From Acidovorax radicis (lineage in GTDB: Bacteria; Pseudomonadota; Gammaproteobacteria; Burkholderiales; Burkholderiaceae_C): a DNA stretch of 64,000 bases. The notes beneath the pieces were generated by a model. That model was not told where the DNA came from and searched no databases. It was given only the letters and a program-made list of their open reading frames with translations. Where the stretch lies: NCBI RefSeq assembly GCF_020510705.1, contig NZ_CP075184.1, positions 2,108,001 through 2,172,000 of the forward strand. Reading direction: 5' to 3'. Below, piece after piece: positions 18,644-27,318 of the stretch. Within the stretch, counting starts at the first letter, position 1. Every line of letters starts with the position of its first letter. The position numbers and the translations under genes are program-made.

Positions 18644-19246
18644 ATGACTGACCGTCTGTCATTGCTGGAGGCCAATTTGCAAATTATTCGTGGAACTGCT
18701 AAGTCATTGCCCTTTGATTTGTTCGAGGGCATTGCGCGTTACCGGCACAAGGTATTCATCGAAACCCTTGGGTGGAATCTGCCGACGCGTGAAAACTTGG
18801 AGCTCGACCAGTTCGACCGGCCCGACACCATCTATTTGGCGGCGCGTGAAGAAGATGGTCGCTTGGTAGGGACAGCCCGTCTTTTGCCCACTGATAAACC
18901 TTATCTGCTCGGAGAGGTGTTCCCTCAGCTGATGGGTGATGCCCTGCCTCCTCGCAGCTCCGACGTTTGGGAACTCTCACGATTTGCGGCCATGGATTTT
19001 GACCAGGCGAGCACCCATCCAATGAGCCAGTTTTCTTCGCCGGTTGCTGCCGGCTTGCTGCGCGAGGTGCTGCGGGTTGCGCTATCGCACGGCGCCAGCC
19101 GCCTGATCACGGTATCGCCGCTCGGTGTTGAACGACTGCTGCGGCGCCTGGGCATCGCAGCACACCGCGCCGCGCCACCTGTGGTGGTAGATGGTCAGAT
19201 GCTCTTTGGATGCTGGATTGAAGTGCAAGGTCCGCTGTCGAGTTGA
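18644..19246 (+). CDS. luxI: acyl-homoserine-lactone synthase
   Basis: 200 aa LuxI-type synthase, which makes AHL from SAM and acyl-ACP. The invariant residues are visible: YRHKVFIETLGW (Arg, Phe, Trp at about 28-38), ELDQFDRPD (Glu, Asp, Asp), GTARLLPT (Arg), and the VWELSRFAA motif (Glu, Arg at about 108-112). The acyl chain length cannot be read from sequence. Last gene of the luxR-rsaM-luxI set. Confidence 0.94.
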   Translation: MTDRLSLLEANLQIIRGTAKSLPFDLFEGIARYRHKVFIETLGWNLPTRENLELDQFDRPDTIYLAAREEDGRLVGTARLLPTDKPYLLGEVFPQLMGDALPPRSSDVWELSRFAAMDFDQASTHPMSQFSSPVAAGLLREVLRVALSHGASRLITVSPLGVERLLRRLGIAAHRAAPPVVVDGQMLFGCWIEVQGPLSS

Positions 19247-19672
19247 AGAAGTCAGCATCAACGGTGACTCGCAACGGGCTAATCGACGTTCTCCACGAGA
19301 TCGATAGGGCCAATACCCACCAACACTGGTAGGTGGCAGGCGTCTCTAAATCCCATTAAATAGAGTTGCGAAACAAATATTGGCAGAAGTGCCTTCAATA
19401 AATATCGGCGTAATTGGGGGGGAATTACGCTGCGAAATACATAAAGCCAAAAGCGCCGATCCGGCGCCACCTGACAACGAATTTCTGATCGGGAAATATC
19501 AATGAACTACCAAATATTGGTGGTTTGTTTTTATAAATTATCCAGCTGATTGAATTCAGGGTTCATCCGTTCATCTGCCTCTCGCTGGATCAGATGCTTG
19601 TGCCGATTAATTGGCATTTGCCAACATTTCGACGGCTGAATATTTAATAATTTTGTTTGCACGGGAGAGAGT
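19247..19672. other. AT-rich spacer before the Rhs locus
   Basis: About 425 bp of distinctly lower GC than the neighbours, with the palindrome ACCAAATATTGGT near 19510. No gene is recognised. Probably the promoter region of the Rhs locus and a sign of horizontal acquisition. Confidence 0.45.
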
Positions 19673-22600
19673 ATGTCGTACCGTTTGAAGACATCCGCGC
19701 GAGGGGGCAACCCACAAAGAACCTTTGCCTGGAGTGGGCGCTTTCTTGGAGGCCTGTTTGCAATCCTCGTCATCAGCGCACTAGGTCTAGGCAGTCCTGC
19801 TGTTGCCACTGCGCAAGGAGTTGACGAGTCGAGCTTGCCTAGCATTCCAGATTACTTTCAGCAAAAAGGCCAGCCTCGCACCAATTCAGCCGAGACGCAG
19901 TCCGTCAATGAACTGATCAACAACTTCACCGGCAAACTGCAGTACACCTTCACGGATCTGGTCATCCCTGGTAACGGCGGCATGGATCTTGTCGTCCAGC
20001 GCAGCTACAACAGCATCGACGACCCCCTGGTGACGCTCGCGCTGTGGAGCGACTATGAATACAGTCCTGCAGGCCTGGGCTGGACCATGCACATGGGGCG
20101 CGTGATTCGCGGTGCTAACAAAGGTATTTGTACCGCATCGTGGGCTTCGGCGTCCGCCAATCCCGTGCTGGAACTGCCCGATGGAAGTCGGCAGATTCTG
20201 TATGAAGACGATTCACCCACGCTGACGTGGCTCACCAAGGACTTCTGGCGTGCCAAGTGCGTGGCGGGTTACTTGCACGTGCAATCGCCCAACGGTACGA
20301 CGTACGAGATGACCACCATCGGACACATGTTCGGAGCGCCTAGCAGCAAGCAAAAAGCCTACTACCCGAGCAAGATCACTGACCGCAATGGCAACTGGTT
20401 CAATATCACCTACCAGTTCCTTCCGTACGGCGTCTTGGCCATGAGCCAGATCACTGCAAGTGATGGTCGGTCGGTGGCATTCAGCTATAGCGGGTCGACC
20501 TTGGCATCCGTGACTGACACGACCAGCTCACCTACCCGCACATGGCAATACACAGTCTCCAGCGGGCCTGGTGGGCATGTGTACCTGGACAAAGTAGATC
20601 GTCCAGATGGCCTCTCATGGAAATATTCCTACCATCAGGCGTCCCCCGGCATTGGGTCCATGTCTCGCATCGAGTACCCCAGCGCAGGCAGTATCGATTA
20701 CGCCTATAGCCACGTCGATTTCAAAGCGGGCACGCCGCGATACGGCAGCAGCACGGTTGTCGCCAGTAAAACTGCAGGCACCAACACCGCAGGCTTGCAG
20801 ACCGGTACCTGGACATGGGCCTATGAGGTGGCGACCAACCCTTTGCCCTCCACCGTCGACGGGACCTGGATCAATTACCAATACAGTGTCCCGCCGCCTG
20901 ATCGCAGCCAAGTGAATGTGACCTCTGTCACCGATCCGAATGGAAACCTTAAAGAGCACTTCCATTTCGGCATTCAATCTGTGCCTCAGGCCGCTACACG
21001 CGTAGGCCTGTTCATCGGCACTGTGTCTGACTTCGAATACACCTTGCTGGGTTACGAGCACATTCAGATATCGTCCCAACAGGACGTTGTCGCAAACATG
21101 TTCACTAACGCTTACTACTACCCTGACGCGAGCGTAGTCAACTACTACGTCACGATGCGCGCTGGCGAGACCTACGAGGTCGCAAAATATGACTACGACA
21201 ACTGGGGCAATCCATCCACCATCGTAGAGATGGGCACCAACAACGACGACCGCACCTATACCCGGCAAACAGACCGGACCTACAACATCGACACCACCAA
21301 ATGGCGGCTGCGCCAGGTGGCGAGTGAAACCGTCGCGGTTGATGGACAGACGCATGCAACCACCCGTCAATTCGATTCCAATGGGAACATGTTGTCGCAG
21401 TCGGTAGCTGGCGTGCCCGCAATGTTTACCTATCACAGCACTGGCGACCTGCAAACCCACACGAATGCCAAGGGGCAAGTCACAAGCTTCGGCGACTACC
21501 ATCGCGGCACAGCGCGCTCGGAGGTTCAGCCGGGAAGCGTGATTCTCACGCGCAGCGTGGATGGTGCTGGCAACATCACTTCCGCAACCAATGGTCGGGG
21601 AAAGACGTCCACCTACGCCTACGACAGCCTCAACCGCGTGACCGCCATCACCCGACCAGAAGGCAATCCCATTGCCATTACCTGGGGCGCCACCTCGCGC
21701 AAGGTTCAACGGGGCAGTATGGCTGATCTAACCACGATGGATGGCATGGGGCGCGTGGTGCGCCGCGAAGTCAGCGCGCCGGGGGAAACGCCGATCGGTG
21801 TGGACTTCCGCTACGACATGCTGGGCCAACGCCTGTTCCAGTCCTACCCCAACAGCACCAAGGGAACGGGCTATCAATACGACATGCTGGGCCGCGTCAT
21901 CACAACCCTGCATGGGAACCCGGCAGGCACAAATAGCGCCAATAGCATCGAGTACGCCTCCTACAGCGGCTTGCAAGTGACGCGGCAAGACACGGCCAAC
22001 CGCGCTTCCATCGAGTCTTTCCGGGCCTTCGGCAGCCCAGCCGAGCGGCACACCGTCAACACCATCGCGGGGGAGGTCGCCAACAACCAGCTCTATATCG
22101 ATGCCAGCGTGGACATCACGCGGGACCTGCTGGGCCAGCCAAAGACTGTGACCATGGATGGCAAGACGCGCACCTACGACTATGACAGCCGCTACTTCCT
22201 GGTCGCACGCACTGATCCGGAAACCGGTACGACCACCTTCGGCCGCGACGCCATCGGCAACATGACCAGCAAGGCCATCGGTGCAGCGCCAGCGATCACC
22301 TACACCTATGACGCCCGCAACCGGGTCACAGACATCACCTATCCACCCTCCGAAGATCCGAACGTTCCCAATGCGGCCAGCGTGAGCCGCACGTACAACG
22401 GCAACGACCTACCTGTCACCACTGTCAGCGGGACTATCGCACGCAGCTTCGGCTACGACGACGGCGACAAGTTGACGCAGGAAACGCTCACCGTTGGGGG
22501 CACTACGCAGACCCTGGGCTACAGCTACAACGCCAACGAGGCCTTGTCGCGCATCACCTACCCCTCGGGCAATCTGGTGAATTACAACCCGGATGCTTTC

Positions 22601-23311
22601 GGGCGCGCACGTGCGGTGACCCCCTACGTGACCCAGGTGAACTACCACCCCAATGGCATGCCCAGCGAGATCCAGTATGCCAACGGCGTGGTTTCCGCGA
22701 TGGGCATCAACGATCGACAGTGGCCCTCAAGCCTTGAATTGAGCAAAGGTTCGACCAGCTTTATCGACAGCATGTACGGATACGACCAAGTGGGTAACCT
22801 CACGCAAGTCAACGAATATGCCGATGGGATCTACGCTCGCGCCTTTCAATACGACAAGCTCGACCGCCTGATCGTCGAAGCCAGCGTGGACGGCTCCCGC
22901 GAGTATTACTACGACGCCACCGGCAACCTTACCTACCTGCTCACGCCCAACGCGTTGAACACCTATGCCTATGGAGCCTCCACCGGTCTCCTCGATGGAG
23001 TCACAGGCGGGGTGAGCCGTGCGTACCAATACGACTCTGCCGGTAACGTGCGGGCCGATGGCAGCTGGACCTTTGGCCACGACCGCGCCAACAACCTGCG
23101 CTGCATTTCTTGCAGCGCGACCACCCCCACCCAGCACAGCTACGACAGCGACAACATGCGCGTGCAAACGAGCGATGGAATCAACACCACGCAGTATCTG
23201 CATAGCCAGCAGGGCCTGTTGCTGCAAACCCTCAAGCCCGGCGTAGAGCGCAAAGAGCACGTCTACCTGGGCCGCCGCCAAGTGGCCGAGCGCCGCATCG
23301 ATCTGAACTGA
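19673..23311 (+). CDS. Rhs/YD-repeat protein, large half of a split Rhs
   Basis: 1212 aa. Residues 1-48 form a long signal peptide. A DUF6531-like/Rhs N-terminal region is followed by many YD repeats (YDSLNRVT, YDMLGQRL, YDKLDRLI, YDSAGNVR), which build the beta-cocoon shell. It ends at HVYLGRRQVAERRIDLN, the point where a normal Rhs chain would continue into YLHTDxxGSP. That continuation is found in the next gene, 14 bp downstream, behind its own signal peptide. No PAAR or VgrG-linked domain is present, so delivery by a type VI system is not indicated; Sec export is. Confidence 0.9.
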   Translation: MSYRLKTSARGGNPQRTFAWSGRFLGGLFAILVISALGLGSPAVATAQGVDESSLPSIPDYFQQKGQPRTNSAETQSVNELINNFTGKLQYTFTDLVIPGNGGMDLVVQRSYNSIDDPLVTLALWSDYEYSPAGLGWTMHMGRVIRGANKGICTASWASASANPVLELPDGSRQILYEDDSPTLTWLTKDFWRAKCVAGYLHVQSPNGTTYEMTTIGHMFGAPSSKQKAYYPSKITDRNGNWFNITYQFLPYGVLAMSQITASDGRSVAFSYSGSTLASVTDTTSSPTRTWQYTVSSGPGGHVYLDKVDRPDGLSWKYSYHQASPGIGSMSRIEYPSAGSIDYAYSHVDFKAGTPRYGSSTVVASKTAGTNTAGLQTGTWTWAYEVATNPLPSTVDGTWINYQYSVPPPDRSQVNVTSVTDPNGNLKEHFHFGIQSVPQAATRVGLFIGTVSDFEYTLLGYEHIQISSQQDVVANMFTNAYYYPDASVVNYYVTMRAGETYEVAKYDYDNWGNPSTIVEMGTNNDDRTYTRQTDRTYNIDTTKWRLRQVASETVAVDGQTHATTRQFDSNGNMLSQSVAGVPAMFTYHSTGDLQTHTNAKGQVTSFGDYHRGTARSEVQPGSVILTRSVDGAGNITSATNGRGKTSTYAYDSLNRVTAITRPEGNPIAITWGATSRKVQRGSMADLTTMDGMGRVVRREVSAPGETPIGVDFRYDMLGQRLFQSYPNSTKGTGYQYDMLGRVITTLHGNPAGTNSANSIEYASYSGLQVTRQDTANRASIESFRAFGSPAERHTVNTIAGEVANNQLYIDASVDITRDLLGQPKTVTMDGKTRTYDYDSRYFLVARTDPETGTTTFGRDAIGNMTSKAIGAAPAITYTYDARNRVTDITYPPSEDPNVPNAASVSRTYNGNDLPVTTVSGTIARSFGYDDGDKLTQETLTVGGTTQTLGYSYNANEALSRITYPSGNLVNYNPDAFGRARAVTPYVTQVNYHPNGMPSEIQYANGVVSAMGINDRQWPSSLELSKGSTSFIDSMYGYDQVGNLTQVNEYADGIYARAFQYDKLDRLIVEASVDGSREYYYDATGNLTYLLTPNALNTYAYGASTGLLDGVTGGVSRAYQYDSAGNVRADGSWTFGHDRANNLRCISCSATTPTQHSYDSDNMRVQTSDGINTTQYLHSQQGLLLQTLKPGVERKEHVYLGRRQVAERRIDLN

Positions 23312-23325
23312 GAGGAAGGTGTGCA

Positions 23326-24888
23326 ATGAACAATACAACGATTGCAAAGCAAGGCATTCAGGTCGCGCTCGTCGTGGCACTCGCCTCGTTGGCAGGCACT
23401 GTATGGGCCCAGACAAAGATGGACACGGAGAAAGCCATCGCGGCCGCACCACGGCCCGACCCTAGCCTTCGGCCCCGGGTCGCCGAGCGCAGGACCGTAC
23501 CGCTGACAACATCCACCCAGCAGAGTCCGAGCGCGCGGCGCCCGACTGCACAGGGCTTGGGCGCAAGCGCTCAAAGCCCCCGGGCTGCAGTCATGGTGGC
23601 AAGCGCATGCCAAGGCGTTGCCATGAGCAAGGAGCAGGCCCGAACGAGTGGCAGCATCTGCGCTCCAGCAGGTACAAGTCCCGTGCAGCTCGCCCAGGCT
23701 GAAGTGCCGCAAAAGACCACACTGAAAGTAGCGGCGGCTGAAGCGGACCAATTGAGCAAAACAGCCCAAGCGGCTGCACCCGACCTGCAGATCGCGGATC
23801 AAGAGCAGGGCAATTCAAATCAAGCGATCAATGCCCGCATGGCAGCCCCGGCCCCCGTGGCTCTGAAAGCGGGCCCCGGCGGTGTGGAAGCGATCCCCAC
23901 GCTGTCCGAATGGGGTGTGTTGCTGTTGGCAGCCCTGTTGGGCGTCTTCGGCCTGCGCCAGACGGGCAAGCGCGGCGGTAAGCATTTGCTGCCGGGAGTG
24001 CTCGCTCTGGTGCTCGGTGGCGCACTGATGGCGACAGGGTCACCTGCGAATGCCACAACCCCGGACGTCATCACGTACCTGCACACGGACGTGAGTGGAA
24101 GTCCGTTGGCGGCCACTGATGCCACTGGCGCGGTGGTGTGGAAGGAGAGCTACCGAGCATACGGTGAGCGCGCGGTACAGCAAGCGGGCAGTGGGCAACA
24201 GACGCAGTGGTTCCATGGCAAAGAGCAGGATGCGAACACGGGCTTGCAATACTTCGGGGCGCGGTACTACGACCCGGTGGTGGGTCGGTTCATGGGCGTG
24301 GACCCGGTGGACTTCCAGGAAGGGAACCTGCATAGCTTTAACCGGTATGCGTATGGGAATAACAATCCGGTCAAGTACAAAGATCCGGATGGGAGCTATG
24401 CCGAAATCGCCTTCGAGGCATTGAGCCTAGCAATTGGCATTGACAGTTTTCGCAAGAACGTCAGTGCCGGAAGCTATAGTGCGGCTGCAGTGGATGGCGT
24501 AGGGGTAGTGGCCGATGCCATCCTTGCGGCGATACCTGTGGCGCCGGGTATCGCGGGCCTGGGAATTAAAGCCATTCGAGAGGGCGGAGAGGTTGCTGCA
24601 AAGGGTGGAACCTATTTGCTCAAGGACGCTGAAGGTATCGTGATGCGTACCGGCCGAACCAAAGATTTGGCAAGGAGAGAGCTTGAGCATGCGCGCGATC
24701 CGGCTTTGAAGGACTTGGACTTTAGTGCTGTGCATCGCACCGATGTCCGAGCCGAGCAGCGGGGTCTTGAGCAGATGCTGCATGACCAGTACAACCCGCC
24801 ATTGAACGCAATCCGTCCGATCAGTCCTAGAAATCCTAGGTTGCAAACCTATATGGATGCGGCGCGAGACTTTTTGGGGATCAACTGA
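23326..24888 (+). CDS. Rhs core/toxin half with IPTL-CTERM anchor and GIY-YIG-like toxin
   Basis: 520 aa. Signal peptide 1-28; a low-complexity linker; IPTLSEWG at about 190 followed by a hydrophobic helix and basic residues, the IPTL-CTERM sorting module, unusually internal; a second hydrophobic stretch; then the conserved Rhs core (YLHTDVSGSPLAATD, YYDPVVGRFMGVDPVDF, NRYAYGNNNPVKYKDPDG, ending near 355). The variable tip ends in a domain reading YLLKDAEGIVMRTGRTKDLA followed by RRELEH, resembling the GIY-YIG/URI nuclease fold. It overlaps its immunity gene by 1 bp (TGATG). The toxin assignment is inference. Confidence 0.85.
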   Translation: MNNTTIAKQGIQVALVVALASLAGTVWAQTKMDTEKAIAAAPRPDPSLRPRVAERRTVPLTTSTQQSPSARRPTAQGLGASAQSPRAAVMVASACQGVAMSKEQARTSGSICAPAGTSPVQLAQAEVPQKTTLKVAAAEADQLSKTAQAAAPDLQIADQEQGNSNQAINARMAAPAPVALKAGPGGVEAIPTLSEWGVLLLAALLGVFGLRQTGKRGGKHLLPGVLALVLGGALMATGSPANATTPDVITYLHTDVSGSPLAATDATGAVVWKESYRAYGERAVQQAGSGQQTQWFHGKEQDANTGLQYFGARYYDPVVGRFMGVDPVDFQEGNLHSFNRYAYGNNNPVKYKDPDGSYAEIAFEALSLAIGIDSFRKNVSAGSYSAAAVDGVGVVADAILAAIPVAPGIAGLGIKAIREGGEVAAKGGTYLLKDAEGIVMRTGRTKDLARRELEHARDPALKDLDFSAVHRTDVRAEQRGLEQMLHDQYNPPLNAIRPISPRNPRLQTYMDAARDFLGIN

Positions 24889-25349
24889 TGAAAGCACTTC
24901 CTTATCGCGAAGGCTCATGGTTTGCGCTGCCGCTACGTGAAGGGGGGTACGCCATTGGCGTAGTGGCCAGGATGGCCCCAGAGGGGCGAATCATTCTAGC
25001 GTATTTGTTCGGGCCAAAACGTGATGCTGTTCCTGTTTTGTCTGAGGTTGAAAATCTGCGAGCGGAGGACGCGGTTAAGTGTCTTCGCATGGGTGACTTG
25101 GGTCTGGTGAATGGCGAATGGCCAGTCATTGGTGTTGCGCATTGGGTGCGGGAAGATTGGCCGATGCCTTCCTTTTTTAGGCGAGATCCCTTGTCCAAGC
25201 GCGCATGGCTGATCCGTTACTCAGACACTGATCCCAGCCAGATTGAGCAAGAAGATCTGTTTTCGAATTACGCTAGCGCTTTGGAAGAGGCAAGTGTTTG
25301 CGGGTATGGGTCAGTGGAGATAAAACTAACAAAGCTGCTGGGCAGCTAA
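24888..25349 (+). CDS. Imm26-like immunity protein
   Basis: 153 aa. The N-terminal pattern EGSWFALPLREGGYAIGVVA followed by ILAYLFGPKR fits the Imm26 family of polymorphic-toxin immunity proteins. The start overlaps the toxin stop. It should neutralise the GIY-YIG-like tip in the producing cell. No signal peptide, so cytoplasmic, which implies the toxin acts in the cytoplasm. Confidence 0.8.
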   Translation: MKALPYREGSWFALPLREGGYAIGVVARMAPEGRIILAYLFGPKRDAVPVLSEVENLRAEDAVKCLRMGDLGLVNGEWPVIGVAHWVREDWPMPSFFRRDPLSKRAWLIRYSDTDPSQIEQEDLFSNYASALEEASVCGYGSVEIKLTKLLGS

Positions 25350-25350
25350 A

Positions 25351-25383
25351 GAACAAAGGGCCGCTGACACCGGCCCTTTGTTC
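25351..25383 (+). terminator. terminator after the immunity gene
   Basis: Perfect 12-bp arms GAACAAAGGGCC / GGCCCTTTGTTC starting one base after the immunity stop. No long T run, but the descending arm is T-rich. It separates the active Rhs pair from the silent tip downstream. Confidence 0.6.
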
Positions 25384-25464
25384 GTCTGGGGTTCGCTCAA
25401 GCCACGGACTTGCGGGTAGCGTCCATGCGCTACTTGAGCTTCCCGTGACCTGTAGTTCCGGGTG

Positions 25465-25680
25465 AAGAGCAGGGCAATTCCAGCCCGGCGATGAATGCCC
25501 GCGTGGCAGGCCCCCGTACCCGTCCCGTGGCCATGAAAGCAGGCCCAGTCGGGGTGGAATCCATCCCCACACTGTCCGAATGTGCGTGGACCCGGTGGAC
25601 TTTCAGGAAGGGAACCTGCATAGCTTTAACCGGTATGCGTATGGGAATAACAATCCCAACCGGTACGTTGATCCGGATGG
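25465..25680 (+). repeat. partial duplicate of the Rhs toxin-half gene with internal deletion
   Basis: 25465-25582 copies 23801-23912 (linker to IPTLSE), and 25583-25680 copies 24296-24393 (GVDPVDF to DPDG of the Rhs core). About 380 bp between them, encoding the anchor helix and the YLHTD region, are missing. The junction shifts frame and creates a new ATG at 25580. A typical displaced tip with homology arms for recombination into the main gene. Confidence 0.85.
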
Positions 25681-26179
25681 TCGGCATCCAATCTTGTGGG
25701 CCGCATTTGAAGTGGTAACTTGGCTGGGTGCTCGGCAAGCAGCCACGGTAGCGGTTGTCGAAGTAGGAGCAATGATGGCAGCGGGCGCCGCTGGGCCGGG
25801 GATTGCTGGGACGGAAGCTATGGCAGCCAAAGTGGCTTCAAAGGAAGCAAACTTTGTCTACAGAGGACTTGCCAAGGGCGAAGACACCGCACAAGGGCTT
25901 GCTGCGCGAGCGCCTGGTGTCGGCAATAGTACGATCAGCCACGTCGCAGGTAAACGCGATACGCAATGGATTTCGACTACTAAGGATTTAGACACCGCCC
26001 TTGAAAAGTATGGACAGAACGGCGTAGTTCGGATTGACCTGAACAAGGTCGGATCTGAGGTTCTCGACGTTTCCGATGGCTTCGCGAATGGCGGGCGGAT
26101 GTCAAATTGGGCACGTCGAGATCAAGAGGTGCTGATTCGAGACTTTATTTCCCCGAACGCAATAGATCGGATCAAGTGA
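25580..26179 (+). CDS. orphan Rhs tip with ADP-ribosyltransferase-like toxin
   Basis: 199 codons from the junction-created ATG. Residues 1-35 repeat the Rhs core (MCVDPVDFQEG to DPDG); the rest is a new tip. It contains FVYRGL (about 93), WISTTKD (about 132) and DQEVLI (about 185), an Arg / Ser-Thr-Thr / Gln-x-Glu-type order reminiscent of mono-ADP-ribosyltransferase toxins; the match is tentative. Without a signal peptide it is probably silent until recombined onto the main gene. It abuts an immunity-like gene. Confidence 0.65.
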   Translation: MCVDPVDFQEGNLHSFNRYAYGNNNPNRYVDPDGRHPILWAAFEVVTWLGARQAATVAVVEVGAMMAAGAAGPGIAGTEAMAAKVASKEANFVYRGLAKGEDTAQGLAARAPGVGNSTISHVAGKRDTQWISTTKDLDTALEKYGQNGVVRIDLNKVGSEVLDVSDGFANGGRMSNWARRDQEVLIRDFISPNAIDRIK

Positions 26180-26484
26180 TGGATTACAGTGGAATCATTG
26201 AGCAACTGGATTCTGAGTGGGATACGGACGGCTTCTTTGATCGAATCCGAAATGGAGATTACGATGCAAAACAAGCTCAAAAAATCCTCCAAATATTGGA
26301 CGCCATAGATATCGGTATGGACGATTTAATGCCGAAACGGTTAGTGGCACTACTTTGGTATTTACCTAGCTTCCTCGGATGGCAATCTGATCGGGTTGCA
26401 GAAAGAGGCGGAGATAGAACTGCCTACGCAAAATTCACCGTTGACGTACAAAACATTTTAGAAAAAATGCTCGGCACTCCATAG
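26179..26484 (+). CDS. putative immunity protein for the orphan tip
   Basis: 101 aa, start overlapping the toxin stop by 1 bp exactly as in the Imm26 pair. Acidic N-terminus (DSEWDTDGFFDRIRNGDYDA), helical, no signal peptide. No immunity family is recognised; the role is inferred from position. The open frame extends upstream but the overlap start is preferred. Confidence 0.65.
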   Translation: MDYSGIIEQLDSEWDTDGFFDRIRNGDYDAKQAQKILQILDAIDIGMDDLMPKRLVALLWYLPSFLGWQSDRVAERGGDRTAYAKFTVDVQNILEKMLGTP

Positions 26485-27318
26485 CTGAATCGCCTTACAT
26501 AACCAATCCTATCCCATTTGACAAAGCGTTTACTGAGTTTGTCTCAGAGTCGCCTGCGGCAGTGTTTGCAAACTTGGGCCCAGACAAAGATGGACACGGA
26601 GAAAGCGATCGCGACCGCACCACGGCCCGACCCCAGCCTTCGGCCCCCGGTACGTACCTGCACAATTCTCGCAAAAATGGAATCACCAACGGTTGATGAC
26701 AAAGTGGAGTGGATTTTACTGCAAAATTCATAGCATCTTACGCAGTAAGAATGATGTCCGACGGCCAATTATTCTTTTAACTATAGATCCGGCCCCGTGA
26801 AGTCATAAGTTTTTCGGCATTGCCTCGATGGCAAATGATCGAATTTGTTCAAACTTCAGGGGGCCGGAGCAATAAAACAAAAATCCACCGACAACCCCTG
26901 CCAATTGCTAAAGCTGTGGGGTTCCGGGTGGTGTGGGGGTTGTGGTCGATGCCATCCTGGCGGCAATTCCTGTAGCACCGGGTATAGCGGGTCACATAGG
27001 CGATGCGGGGCGGAGATAAAAATGAAGCAATCAGGGCCTATTCGGGAAGACTTGCTGTCCAAGCTGGAAAACTTTTGTTCTGGTTCTGCGGTACGCAGCT
27101 GATGTTTCATCCTGAGCGGTGGCGCTAATCGAGGCGTCGGTGAGATCTAAAATACTTCGAACCACGGGCGCCAATGAGTCAGGTAGGGCATATTCGAAGA
27201 TACGCACGGAGCACTACGATATCTGCTGTAAGTACACTGGGTTGATTGCCGAATGGAGTATGCTGCACAGTAGCCTAGGTTAATATCACAACACCTAGGT
27301 TTTAATTGGGAGTTTTCA
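26485..27318. other. decayed Rhs cassette fossils
   Basis: No intact gene. 26574-26650 copies the start of the toxin-half gene (23403-23479: GGGCCCAGACAAAGATGGAC onward); 26928-27003 is a diverged copy of the post-core region at about 24490-24560 (GTGGTCGATGCCATCCTGGC). The remainder is AT-richer sequence including the promoter region of the next gene. Confidence 0.6.
26574..26650 (+). repeat. fossil copy of the Rhs toxin-half N-terminus
   Basis: About 77 bp nearly identical to 23403-23479, encoding the end of the signal peptide and QTKMDTEKAIA. It has no start codon or downstream continuation. Confidence 0.75.
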
